Source: REEB76 sp049698775 (GTDB taxonomy: Bacteria; Pseudomonadota; Gammaproteobacteria; Natronospirales; REEB76). From it: DNA of 35,922 nt. Below are positions 8,038 through 15,457 of this stretch, piece after piece; the stretch's first letter is position 1, and each line of letters begins with the position of its first letter. Location of the stretch: the NCBI GenBank assembly GCA_049698775.1, contig JBAVYM010000028.1, positions 1 to 35,922 on the forward strand. Reading direction: 5' to 3'. Under the pieces are notes generated by a model. That model made no database searches and was not told the DNA's origin. It saw only the letters and a list, made by a program, of their open reading frames with translations. A program made the translations under genes and the position numbers.

Positions 8038-10215
8038 TCAGAACGCCTTGGTCAGACCGACAAAGAAACCCCGCCGCGGGCCATACTGTGGCGCGCCCAC
8101 GCCGATGCCGGTACCGTTGCGGATTTCATAGACACGGTCAAACAGGTTAACGATGGCGAAGCGCACGCCGATGGCACCGATACCCGGTGCAGTAAATTCC
8201 CGCGAGGCGCCTAGGTCAAACTGAGCGTAGGACGGCAGACTCTGAGTATTGGCGAACCCACTGCGCAGGCCGCTGCCGAAAATACCATCCAGACTGTAGC
8301 GTGTACCGAACCAGTTGTAGGCCAAACCACCGGACGCCGTCCAGGTCTGGTCGTGATCCAGATGCACGTAATGATCGGAGATATAGGCCAATTCCTCCGG
8401 CGAGAAGTTGTATTGCCCGGATTCCACGTCATTACCGAGTGCTCGCGAATACGCCAGGTTGAAATAAGACGAGAGGTTTTCCACCTGGTAACTGGTGGTG
8501 AACTCAATGCCCCAGACCCGGCCATGCGCATAGTTGAATGGCGAGAAAATCAGCGCCTGACCGAACTGGCCCTCGTCCAGCAGGTTGGTCGCGTTTTTAT
8601 AATAGCCGTCCAGGCCCGCCTGCCAGTTCGGCGTGAACTGGTGGGTAATGCCAAGGTCGTAATAATCATCGCGCTCCGCCTTCACATTGGTGTTGGAATC
8701 GGAGGGCAGCGCATTGGTGGTGTTCTGGAACAAGGCGATGTCCCTGGGCGAAATCAGCTCCAGTTCCGGCGGGGTGAAGTACCGCGAGTATCCACCGTGC
8801 AGGCTGGTAGCCTCGCTCAACTTGTACACGAAGTTGAGCCGCGGGCTCAACTGGTCTTCGCGCACATAGCCGTTGGAAATGTCGTAGCGCAGGCCATAGT
8901 TCAGCGTCAGTGCCTTGCTTATCAGCCATTCGTCTTGCAGATAGGCACCGTAGAGTTCCCCGGTCTTACCGCTGCTGTCCGTGATGGTGAACGGCACATC
9001 GCTGGCCTGTCCGCCGCTGGAATTGGCGGGAAATACCGCTGAATTGTTGTTGCTGGTGGTGTTCTCCTGATCCACAAATAACCCCCAGCGCAGCGTGTGG
9101 GCCGGATTCATGGCATAGCTGGCATCCGCTTGAATGCCGGTAGCGATATTGCGCTGAAAGATCTTGGCCGCCACGCCGTTGTAAATCAGGTCGCCGATGA
9201 AATCAGGGCTGTAATCGGTGCTTGAATAGCGGCTGAATAGCGCCACCGAGTAATTCAACTGATCCTTGACGCCCTGGAGATCGAGGATGCCGTAGTCATT
9301 CAGTTCGCGCTGGGTCTCATTGAGATTGGCCGACGGATAACTGGGCACTCCCTGCAACTGATACGCCGGCGTCAGTCCTGGGTTATTGGGTATCTGGAAG
9401 TTACCCAACGAGTGGCCGATGATGGCTCCGAGGCGCATGTCGTCATTGAGCAGATAGGACATGTAACCGAAGGCCCGATTCTGCTCGGTATCATCGTGCA
9501 CAGGAGTACCCGGAGTGGGTGATTCGATGCCCAGGTTGCTCTGCAGATAGGTACCCGTGAAGTAGTAGTCCATCCTGCCCTGGGTGCCACCATATTCCAC
9601 GCTGGGTTCAATGGTGCCATTACTGCCACCGTACAGATCCACACTGCCACCATTGGCGAAATCCAGGCCGTCATTGGTGGTGATGTTCACCACCCCCGCG
9701 GTGCGATATCCATATTGCGCCGGCAGCGCGCCAGTCAGGAAATCAATCTTGCTGATGAAGCGGGTGCCGAGCGTATCGCCGAAGCCGCTGATGAACTCCG
9801 GGATGATGATGCCGTTGATACGGTACTGGATATCGGCATGATCGCCGCGCACATGCAACTGGCCGAAGGAGTCCTGGGCTACGCCCGGAGCCTGCAACAG
9901 TACATCCTGCAACGGCGCGTTGTAGCCTTGCGGCAGCGCCGCAATGGCCTGGGTATCGAAGTGATAGCTGCTGGTGCCGGTTTCCACGTTGAGCGTGGCG
10001 CGTGCCCGGTTCAGGCGTTCGCCTACGACCTTGATCGAGCCAAGCTGTACCGTCTCGGCCGCATCCGTCGCGTTGTTGGACGTGACCGCCGCGGGCGCCG
10101 GCGTCGTGGCAGCAGCCGGCGCGGCTTGAGTGTTTTCGGCTTGCACTGCGTGATTCTGGATTGTGACAAACAAGACACCTGCCCACAGAGGCAGCGCCGA
10201 TAAAAAGCGTTTCAT
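8038..10215 (-). CDS. TonB-dependent outer-membrane receptor
   Basis: A 725-residue receptor that would import a ligand across the outer membrane with TonB energy. I start it at the ATG at 10215, which has GGAG upstream and opens a good signal peptide (MKRFLSALPLWAGVLFV, cleavage near VQA-EN); the open frame extends about 100 codons further without a plausible signal. A Pro/Ala-rich linker precedes the plug domain (about residues 60–170: PLQDVLLQAPGVAQDSFGQL, HVRGDHADIQYRING, YGYRTAGVVNITT). A roughly 550-residue barrel ends in FFVGLTKAF with a terminal Phe. The ligand is not evident. It follows a DUF2946-like gene, a class often found with metal (copper) genes, so a metal complex is one guess. 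No B12-box sequence is visible upstream. Confidence 0.9.
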   Translation of the reverse strand: MKRFLSALPLWAGVLFVTIQNHAVQAENTQAAPAAATTPAPAAVTSNNATDAAETVQLGSIKVVGERLNRARATLNVETGTSSYHFDTQAIAALPQGYNAPLQDVLLQAPGVAQDSFGQLHVRGDHADIQYRINGIIIPEFISGFGDTLGTRFISKIDFLTGALPAQYGYRTAGVVNITTNDGLDFANGGSVDLYGGSNGTIEPSVEYGGTQGRMDYYFTGTYLQSNLGIESPTPGTPVHDDTEQNRAFGYMSYLLNDDMRLGAIIGHSLGNFQIPNNPGLTPAYQLQGVPSYPSANLNETQRELNDYGILDLQGVKDQLNYSVALFSRYSSTDYSPDFIGDLIYNGVAAKIFQRNIATGIQADASYAMNPAHTLRWGLFVDQENTTSNNNSAVFPANSSGGQASDVPFTITDSSGKTGELYGAYLQDEWLISKALTLNYGLRYDISNGYVREDQLSPRLNFVYKLSEATSLHGGYSRYFTPPELELISPRDIALFQNTTNALPSDSNTNVKAERDDYYDLGITHQFTPNWQAGLDGYYKNATNLLDEGQFGQALIFSPFNYAHGRVWGIEFTTSYQVENLSSYFNLAYSRALGNDVESGQYNFSPEELAYISDHYVHLDHDQTWTASGGLAYNWFGTRYSLDGIFGSGLRSGFANTQSLPSYAQFDLGASREFTAPGIGAIGVRFAIVNLFDRVYEIRNGTGIGVGAPQYGPRRGFFVGLTKAF

Positions 10216-10328
10216 GTTGTTCTCCTTCAATGCAGCAACCGTCCTGGGGACGTGATGCCGGCTCATGTCAATGTGCTCCGTAGCGCACGAGTCGTGCGGA
10301 GGCATGCCGGCGCGGAGCCGGCTTGTGT
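10216..10328 (-). promoter_or_regulatory. Untranslated leader with hairpins before the TonB receptor
   Basis: The 113-bp gap between the DUF2946-like gene and the receptor holds two adjacent inverted repeats: GCCGGC–5 bases–GCCGGC (10306–10322) and CGCAC–GAGTC–GTGCG (10284–10298), the second flanked by CTCCG (10276–10280) and CGGAG. No T-run follows, so this is not an ordinary terminator. A structured spacer that sets the level of receptor mRNA is possible. I recognise no riboswitch class. Confidence 0.4.
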
Positions 10329-10673
10329 TCAGACGATGGAAGGAGCGGGAAGCGGCGGGGCGCGGGGCTGGGGCTTGAGGTTGAACCGAAGGGGAACAGC
10401 GAAGAATTCCTGCCGTGGCAGAGTGTGGCGATACCAGCTGGCGTAACTGACAACGGGCGTAAGGTTCGGCTTGAGCAGGCTTGGAGCGCCATGCGCCATG
10501 ACCTGGCACACCGGACAGGTCAGCTCAGCCCTTTCAGTCTTGTGGTGATGGGTCAGCGCGATGGAATAGATGCCGACCATGCATACCAGCGCCGCGACCA
10601 CCAGCCAGCGGCGCCAGCGCGCGCGCCGCAGAGCCGGATAGATGTCGCGAGTGATCGGTGGTGTGCTCGTCAT
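10329..10673 (-). CDS. DUF2946-like small membrane-anchored protein with CPVC motif
   Basis: A 114-residue protein with an Arg-rich N-terminus, one membrane helix (about residues 21–38, WLVVAALVCMVGIYSIAL), and then HHHKTERAELTCPVCQVMAHG. A short CxxC plus nearby histidines after a single helix is the pattern I associate with DUF2946 proteins, often found with TonB receptors and copper genes. A role in metal binding or sensing on the periplasmic side is an inference. The C-terminus is proline-rich. The ATG at 10673 has no good ribosome site. An upstream in-frame start at 10829 would translate straight through a dispersed repeat, so I reject it. Confidence 0.7.
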   Translation of the reverse strand: MTSTPPITRDIYPALRRARWRRWLVVAALVCMVGIYSIALTHHHKTERAELTCPVCQVMAHGAPSLLKPNLTPVVSYASWYRHTLPRQEFFAVPLRFNLKPQPRAPPLPAPSIV

Positions 10674-10715
10674 GAATTCAGATTGGATCCGTGCTTCGAG
10701 TTTTGTATAACGCTG

Positions 10716-10760
10716 GCCCTTCGACTTCGCCGCTGCTCGGCTACGCTCAGGGCGAACGGG
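10716..10760. repeat. Dispersed palindromic (REP-like) repeat
   Basis: The sequence GCCCTTCGACTTCGCC…CAGGGCGAACGG has complementary outer arms (GCCCT/AGGGC at 10716–10720 and 10749–10753) and a second inverted pair TTCGCC/GGCGAA. It belongs to the widely seen type CCGTTCGCCCTGAGC…TCGAAGGGC found between genes of many proteobacteria. It lies between the porin stop and the DUF2946-like start and could help end or stabilise the mgtA–porin mRNA. Confidence 0.7.
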
Positions 10761-10831
10761 GAATTCCGTGCTTCCCTGCATTAGTTGCGCGGCCAGCCTA
10801 ACATGCTTGTCAATACCCGCCAAGTCCACAA

Positions 10832-12175
10832 TCAGTAACTCGCGTGCAAGCGCACGCCGATGACGCGCGCCGGACCGCGGTCGCGGTTGTAGCCGGGATT
10901 GCTGATGAACTGCACGTCGGGGCTGAGTTGGAGATAGCGGCCGAACTGGAAACGATAATAGGCTTCCAGGATTTTTTCGTAGCCGTAGTTGAGGGCGCCG
11001 TCGCAGAGCTCGAAGCCGCAGCCGCCCGCTTCCAGATACTGCTTGTGCTCCGAAGACAGGGCGTTGAGGGATGCCGCCACACCCAGATGGTCTTCCGCCC
11101 TGCCCCAGTGCATACCGGACAACTGCGCGCCGAAACTCAGGTTGCGATCCACCTCGGTGAACACGAAGCTCTCTGTGCGCCCGTCGTTCCAGCCGGCGCG
11201 TAGAAATACGCCGGTCTCGCCACCGTCCGCCAGCGGCTGTTCGAGATTGACAGCAAAGCCATGCTTGACGCGGCCTTCAGCGTCGTCCGCCACGATGTCC
11301 GGCGTCCGGCCGGTACGCTGGGCAATGGCAATCGCCTCGGAATAAATGCCCATGCGCGCGACATTGTGGTAGGCCAGAAACCGGATCACAGTGCCGCTGT
11401 TGCCGGGCATCAGATCCAGTTCCAGGTTATCGCCGTGGGCCAGCGTTAAGGGCCATTCCAGTGCTTCCTGGTTGGCGCGCTCCGGCATGCGATACACGCC
11501 GAACTTAATCGCCCAAGCCGGTTGCAGATAATCGAACACTAGGCCGTCGGTATAACCACGGGTGTCGGCAGCGTAATCCCAGGCACCCTCGTTGACGAGC
11601 GTCCAGTTCAGAAATTCGGTGCGCGCATTGTTGGCGTAGCGGTTCTGATCGAAATCGTCCGCCACCGATAGCTTACCGAGTTTGAAAACGAAAGCGCTGA
11701 GCGGCTGCTCGCCCGGCAACTGGTCCTGGGCGCGGGACACCGGCACGGTCGCCGACGCGAGCGGCAGCGTGTACTGCACATAGGCACGCGCCACGTAGGG
11801 CGTTTTGGGCAGCCCGTTGCCCTCGCGCACCACGTCGCCGTTGACCGGACCGCCGAGGCCGGTGGCATTGCCAACGCCGCCGCCTTTGAACATCTCGAGG
11901 TCCAGATACGCCTGCCAGTGCGAAGTCATTTGCATGCCGAAGTAAGCGCCGAAGGTATTGCTGGTCTGGGTGTCGCCGTTCGGCGTGAGACTCAGCGGTC
12001 CCGAATAGGCGGCATCGAAGGGATACAGATGCTGGCGGATGCCGGTGTACTGCGCAGCCAGCAGTTGCGGTACCCAGAATGGAGCCGTGTCGGCGCCCTC
12101 ATCTGCCCGAGCGGCGGCACCGAGCAGGCCAAAACCGCCTACAGCAAGCAATAGCAAAACTTGCGCGATTCTCAT
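10832..12175 (-). CDS. OprB-like carbohydrate-selective porin
   Basis: A 447-residue outer-membrane porin with a clear signal peptide (MRIAQVLLLLAVGGFGLLGA, cleavage near ARA-DE). The OprB-type tail is recognisable (YEKILEAYYRFQFGRYLQLS, then DVQFISNPGYNRDRGPARV), as are FKLGKLSVADDFDQNRYANN and AWDYAADTRGYT. In the family such porins pass sugars such as glucose, but related proteins sit beside genes with no sugar function. It starts 28 bp after mgtA with no terminator between, so the two are probably co-transcribed. A link to divalent-cation entry is inferred from position only. Confidence 0.88.
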   Translation of the reverse strand: MRIAQVLLLLAVGGFGLLGAAARADEGADTAPFWVPQLLAAQYTGIRQHLYPFDAAYSGPLSLTPNGDTQTSNTFGAYFGMQMTSHWQAYLDLEMFKGGGVGNATGLGGPVNGDVVREGNGLPKTPYVARAYVQYTLPLASATVPVSRAQDQLPGEQPLSAFVFKLGKLSVADDFDQNRYANNARTEFLNWTLVNEGAWDYAADTRGYTDGLVFDYLQPAWAIKFGVYRMPERANQEALEWPLTLAHGDNLELDLMPGNSGTVIRFLAYHNVARMGIYSEAIAIAQRTGRTPDIVADDAEGRVKHGFAVNLEQPLADGGETGVFLRAGWNDGRTESFVFTEVDRNLSFGAQLSGMHWGRAEDHLGVAASLNALSSEHKQYLEAGGCGFELCDGALNYGYEKILEAYYRFQFGRYLQLSPDVQFISNPGYNRDRGPARVIGVRLHASY

Positions 12176-12203
12176 GTCGCATTTTCCACGGCTGCGGCAC
12201 CTG

Positions 12204-14927
12204 TTAATTAAGCCCGAAGCGCCGCACCAGCCTGGACTTGGCCCATTGGGTCAGCGCAATGTAGCCCACCATGATGAGCGGCATGAGCAACAGGAACGAC
12301 GCCGGCACCGGCACCATGCTGAAGCCGTGCGCGAAAATGCTGAACGGCAGCCACACCCCGATGATGCAGATCAATGCGGTGGTGCCGAGCAATGCCAGGC
12401 TTGGGCGGCTCTGGATGAACGGCACCTTGGCCGTGCGTATCACGTGCACGATGAGCGTCTGGGTGAGGATGGATTCCACGAACCACGCGGTCTGAAACAG
12501 CGGTGCGTTATGCCAACCGTGATAGAAGAAAATCAGTATGCCGAAAGTAATGTAATCGAACACCGAGCTTAGCGGGCCGATCACCACCATGTACCAGCCA
12601 ACGTTCCTCAAATCCCACTTGCGCGGTTGCTCCAGATATTCCGGGTCCACGTTGTCGGTGGGAATCGCGGTCTGCGAGAAATCGTAGAGCAGGTTGTTGA
12701 CCAGGATCTGGATCGGCGCCATTGGCACGAACGGCAGGAAGATGCTCGCGCCCAGCACGCTGAACATGTTGCCGAAGTTGGAGCTGGCGCCCATCTTGAT
12801 GTACTTGATGATGTTGCCGAACACCTTGCGGCCTTCCAGCACGCCCTCCTCCAGCACCATCAGGCTTTTCTCCAGCAGGATGATGTCGGCGGATTCTTTG
12901 GCGATGTCCACCGCGGTATCCACGGAAATACCTACGTCGGCGGTCTTGAGCGCCGGTCCGTCGTTGATACCATCGCCCAGAAACCCGACCACGTGGCCCC
13001 TGGCGTGCAGGGCGCGGATCACGCGCGCCTTCTGATCCGGGGAAAGCTTGGCGAACACCGCGGCTTCCTCCACGATGTCCGCCAGGCCTTCGTCACTCAT
13101 GCTCTCGATATCGCTGCCGAGCACGATGTGCTCGACTTCCAGACCCACTTGCGAGCAGATCTTGCGCGTCACGGCGTCGTTGTCGCCGGTAAGCACCTTG
13201 ACCTTGATGCCGTGCTGCTTGAGCTTGGCGATGGCTTGGGCAGCGGATTCCTTGGGTGGGTCCAGAAAGGCGATGTAGCCCAGCAGCACCATGCCGGTCT
13301 CGTCTTCTTTGGCATACACCCGCTTGACGTCAACAATTTCCTTGTAGGCCACGGCAATCACCCGGAAGCCGTCGTTGTTGAGCGTCAGCGTCACCTCCTG
13401 CAGATGCCGCAAATCCTCCGGTACCAGCGGCTTGCAATGGCCATCCACCTCGGTTTGTGAGCAAATGCTGAAGATCTCTTCCACCGCACCTTTGCAAATC
13501 AGCAGGTGGCGCTCGTGCTCCTCCTCCACCACCACCGACATGCGGCGGCGCTGGAAGTCGAAAGGGATCTCGTCCACCTTGCGGTAGTTGCGCTCCGGGT
13601 GCAGATCCGCATACATCTCCACCTTTTCCAGCACCGCGGTGTCCAGCAGGTTGCGCAGCCCCGATTGGTAATAGCTGTTGAGAAAAGCCAGCTCCAGCAC
13701 CCGTTCGCTGTCGTTACCGTTGATGTCCACATGCTTTTCCAGGAATACCTTGTCTTGGGTAAGCGTGCCGGTCTTGTCGGTGCACAGCACATCAATGGCG
13801 CCAAAATTCTGGATGGAGTTCAGGCGCTTGACGATCACCTTCTTGCGCGACATGGCGAGCGCGCCTTTGGCGAGGTTCGCGGTGATAATCACGGGCAGCA
13901 TCTCGGGAGTAAGCCCCACCGCCACGGCCAAGGCGAACATCAGGGCTTCCGCCCAATCCCCCTTGGTCAAGCCGTTGATGAAAAACACCAGCGGCACCAT
14001 CACCAGCATGAAGCGGATCATCAGCCAGGTAAAACGGTGGATGCCGCGATCGAAGCTGGTTTGCACGCGCGCGCCCACCAGGGTGTCGGCGAGCGAGCCG
14101 AAATAGGTATCGGCGCCGGTCATCACCACCAGCGCGATGGCAGTGCCGCTCACCACGTTGGTGCCCATGAAGCACAGGTTGGCGGTTTCCAGTGGACTGT
14201 TGTCGCCTGCTTCCACCGCGGTGGCGAGCTTCTCCAGCGGCAGGGATTCGCCTGTCAGCGCCGACTGATTGATGAATAAATCCTTGGCGGACAGAAGACG
14301 TACATCGGCGGGGATCATGTCACCGGCGGATAATTGCACCAGGTCGCCCGGTACCAGCTCGTCAATGGGAACCTGCCTGCGCACCGGCTTGAACGTCGCG
14401 TCCGGCTGCGCGCCGGTATCGTCATTGCCCTCCGCCACGGCCGGCGCGGTATCTTCGCTCTCCTCCTGGCGCAACACCGTGGCGGTGGTCTTCACCATGG
14501 CGTGCAGCTTCTCGGCGGCCCGGTTGGAGCGCGCCTCCTGGAACCAGGCCAGGCTGATGGCCACCACCACCATGATGAAAATGATGCCGGCGCCATCGAG
14601 GTCGCCGGTCACCAGCGACATGATGGACAGGATGATGAGCAGCAGGTTAAGCGGGTTGGCGAGCCGCGTAACCAGTTGTCGCAGCCAGCCTTTCTTGCGT
14701 TCCCGGGCCACGGTGTTGTGGCCGTACTCGTCCAGACGCTCCCTGGCTTCGGCTTCCGTCAGACCCTGGATGCTGGTGCGAAAATCATCCAGGGCGTCCT
14801 GGGCGCCCATGCGACTGATTGCCAACAGGCGCGCCTGCACCCGGCCGCTGTTACGCCCGCCGTTGTGAGCGGCGGGACGCCCGCCGCCGTTGCCACGCAA
14901 CAGATTGTTGACCACCCTTAGTTCCAT
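12204..14927 (-). CDS. mgtA: MgtA magnesium-translocating P-type ATPase
   Basis: A 907-residue P3B-type ATPase that imports Mg2+. It shows the cation-ATPase N-terminus (LTEAEARERLDEYGHNTVAR), the MgtA-type segment RLANPLNLLLIILSIMSLVT, the actuator motif NQSALTGESLPLEKL, the phosphorylation motif CTDKTGTLTQDKVFLEKH with Asp near residue 385, the hinge FLGDGINDGPALKTADVGIS, and ILVNNLLYDFSQTAIPTDNV near the end. Length matches E. coli MgtA (898). An acidic insert of about 25 residues (EESEDTAPAVAEGNDDTG) interrupts the actuator domain before the PIDELVPGDLVQL segment. The ATG has AGGTG upstream. A promoter lies about 280 bases upstream, leaving a long leader. Confidence 0.97.
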   Translation of the reverse strand: MELRVVNNLLRGNGGGRPAAHNGGRNSGRVQARLLAISRMGAQDALDDFRTSIQGLTEAEARERLDEYGHNTVARERKKGWLRQLVTRLANPLNLLLIILSIMSLVTGDLDGAGIIFIMVVVAISLAWFQEARSNRAAEKLHAMVKTTATVLRQEESEDTAPAVAEGNDDTGAQPDATFKPVRRQVPIDELVPGDLVQLSAGDMIPADVRLLSAKDLFINQSALTGESLPLEKLATAVEAGDNSPLETANLCFMGTNVVSGTAIALVVMTGADTYFGSLADTLVGARVQTSFDRGIHRFTWLMIRFMLVMVPLVFFINGLTKGDWAEALMFALAVAVGLTPEMLPVIITANLAKGALAMSRKKVIVKRLNSIQNFGAIDVLCTDKTGTLTQDKVFLEKHVDINGNDSERVLELAFLNSYYQSGLRNLLDTAVLEKVEMYADLHPERNYRKVDEIPFDFQRRRMSVVVEEEHERHLLICKGAVEEIFSICSQTEVDGHCKPLVPEDLRHLQEVTLTLNNDGFRVIAVAYKEIVDVKRVYAKEDETGMVLLGYIAFLDPPKESAAQAIAKLKQHGIKVKVLTGDNDAVTRKICSQVGLEVEHIVLGSDIESMSDEGLADIVEEAAVFAKLSPDQKARVIRALHARGHVVGFLGDGINDGPALKTADVGISVDTAVDIAKESADIILLEKSLMVLEEGVLEGRKVFGNIIKYIKMGASSNFGNMFSVLGASIFLPFVPMAPIQILVNNLLYDFSQTAIPTDNVDPEYLEQPRKWDLRNVGWYMVVIGPLSSVFDYITFGILIFFYHGWHNAPLFQTAWFVESILTQTLIVHVIRTAKVPFIQSRPSLALLGTTALICIIGVWLPFSIFAHGFSMVPVPASFLLLMPLIMVGYIALTQWAKSRLVRRFGLN

Positions 14928-15198
14928 GCTTGCACCTGACTTACGTTGAGGCGCACCGGAAACGGCAAACCCCGGCTTAGCCGGATGGCGGACACAAAGC
15001 GCCGACGGTCATGCAATACAGCGACTGCTTGTTCAGGCTTTGACTGTGCATGGACACGTGGATGTCCTGGTAATGCCTGGCGGCAGGACCACCCACGCGG
15101 AAAAAATCAGGCGAGGGAGGGGCTGCCCGTCAGACGGGTTTCCCGTTCACAGCGACTACTGCAACTGCCCATTCGGGCGCCTCCGAAAAGCCAAACCG
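14928..15198 (-). promoter_or_regulatory. Long structured 5' leader of mgtA
   Basis: About 270 bases separate the predicted transcription start (near 15198) from the mgtA ATG, similar to the length of the enterobacterial mgtA leader. Visible elements in RNA order are: a possible leader peptide (15172–15107); overlapping hairpins ACGGG-AAA-CCCGT and CCCGT-CTG-ACGGG that share the CCCGT arm (15132–15147); a T6 run (15106–15101); a 12-bp hairpin with one bulge (15096–15058); and CCGGC-TAA-GCCGG (14984–14972). The sequence does not match the M-box or mgtL elements I know. Mutually exclusive hairpins and a T-run suggest attenuation. Confidence 0.55.
15107..15172 (-). CDS. Possible leader peptide in the mgtA 5' leader
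   Basis: A 21-codon reading frame inside the mgtA leader. It opens MGSCSSRCERETRLTG and ends SPSLA before TGA. A strong GGAGG lies 7 bases upstream of the ATG, and the ATG is about 26 bases after the predicted transcription start. The stop is followed at once by six T residues. Its codons span the two competing hairpins, so ribosome position could choose between them, as in other leader-peptide controls. It could also be chance; I do not recognise the peptide. Confidence 0.4.
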   Translation of the reverse strand: MGSCSSRCERETRLTGSPSLA

Positions 15199-15204
15199 GC
15201 GCGG

Positions 15205-15233
15205 ATGCTAGCCCCCGACATGAAATGAGTCAA
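15205..15233 (-). promoter_or_regulatory. Sigma-70 promoter for mgtA
   Basis: On the minus strand TTGACT (15233–15228), a 17-base spacer and TAGCAT (15210–15205) form a good vegetative promoter. It follows directly after the bidirectional terminator and points at mgtA. Confidence 0.7.
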
Positions 15234-15291
15234 CGGTTTTGCATAAGCTTTTTGCAAAAATATACGGGCATGACGATTACAACGTGGACAA

Positions 15292-15319
15292 GAAAAAAGC
15301 CGGCGATTGCCGGCCTTTT
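15292..15319. terminator. Terminator between the M16 peptidase and mgtA
   Basis: GCCGGC-GATT-GCCGGC (15299–15314) has A6 on its left side and TTTT on its right, so it can end transcription on either strand. For the minus-strand M16 gene it reads GCCGGCAATCGCCGGC followed by T6, about 150 bases after that gene's stop. Confidence 0.8.
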
Positions 15320-15356
15320 CCCAGTCAACTTCGAGCGTCTAACAAAATGCCTTTGC

Positions 15357-15406
15357 TCCCCTCACCCAAACCCTTGTCCCGCCAGCGGGAGGGGTCTAGA
15401 GACGGG
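15357..15406. repeat. Copy of the CCTCACCC…GGGAGAGGG palindromic repeat
   Basis: CCCCTCACCCAAACCC is followed by a short palindrome TCCCGC-CA-GCGGGA and a GGGG tail. It is a degenerate copy of the repeat also seen at 18885–18921, 19692–19726 and 25760–25797. It lies in the untranslated region after the M16 gene. Confidence 0.65.
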
Positions 15407-15457
15407 AAAAGCGAACTCATTCATTCTTCGTCAGGTGCTCTTAATACCCCCGGCCTG

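Noticed and set aside
10216..10328. B12 riboswitch before the TonB receptor
   Set aside because: No B12-box-like GCCACTG or other conserved core is present; only simple inverted repeats are seen.
8038..10509. A longer 823-residue form of the TonB receptor starting near 10509
   Set aside because: The extra N-terminus runs through the untranslated hairpins and overlaps the DUF2946-like gene; the ATG at 10215 has a ribosome site and opens a signal peptide.
15299..15406. The stem-rich DNA after the M16 gene as a CRISPR or small RNA gene
   Set aside because: It is explained by one terminator and one degenerate dispersed repeat; there are no regularly spaced repeats or separate promoter.
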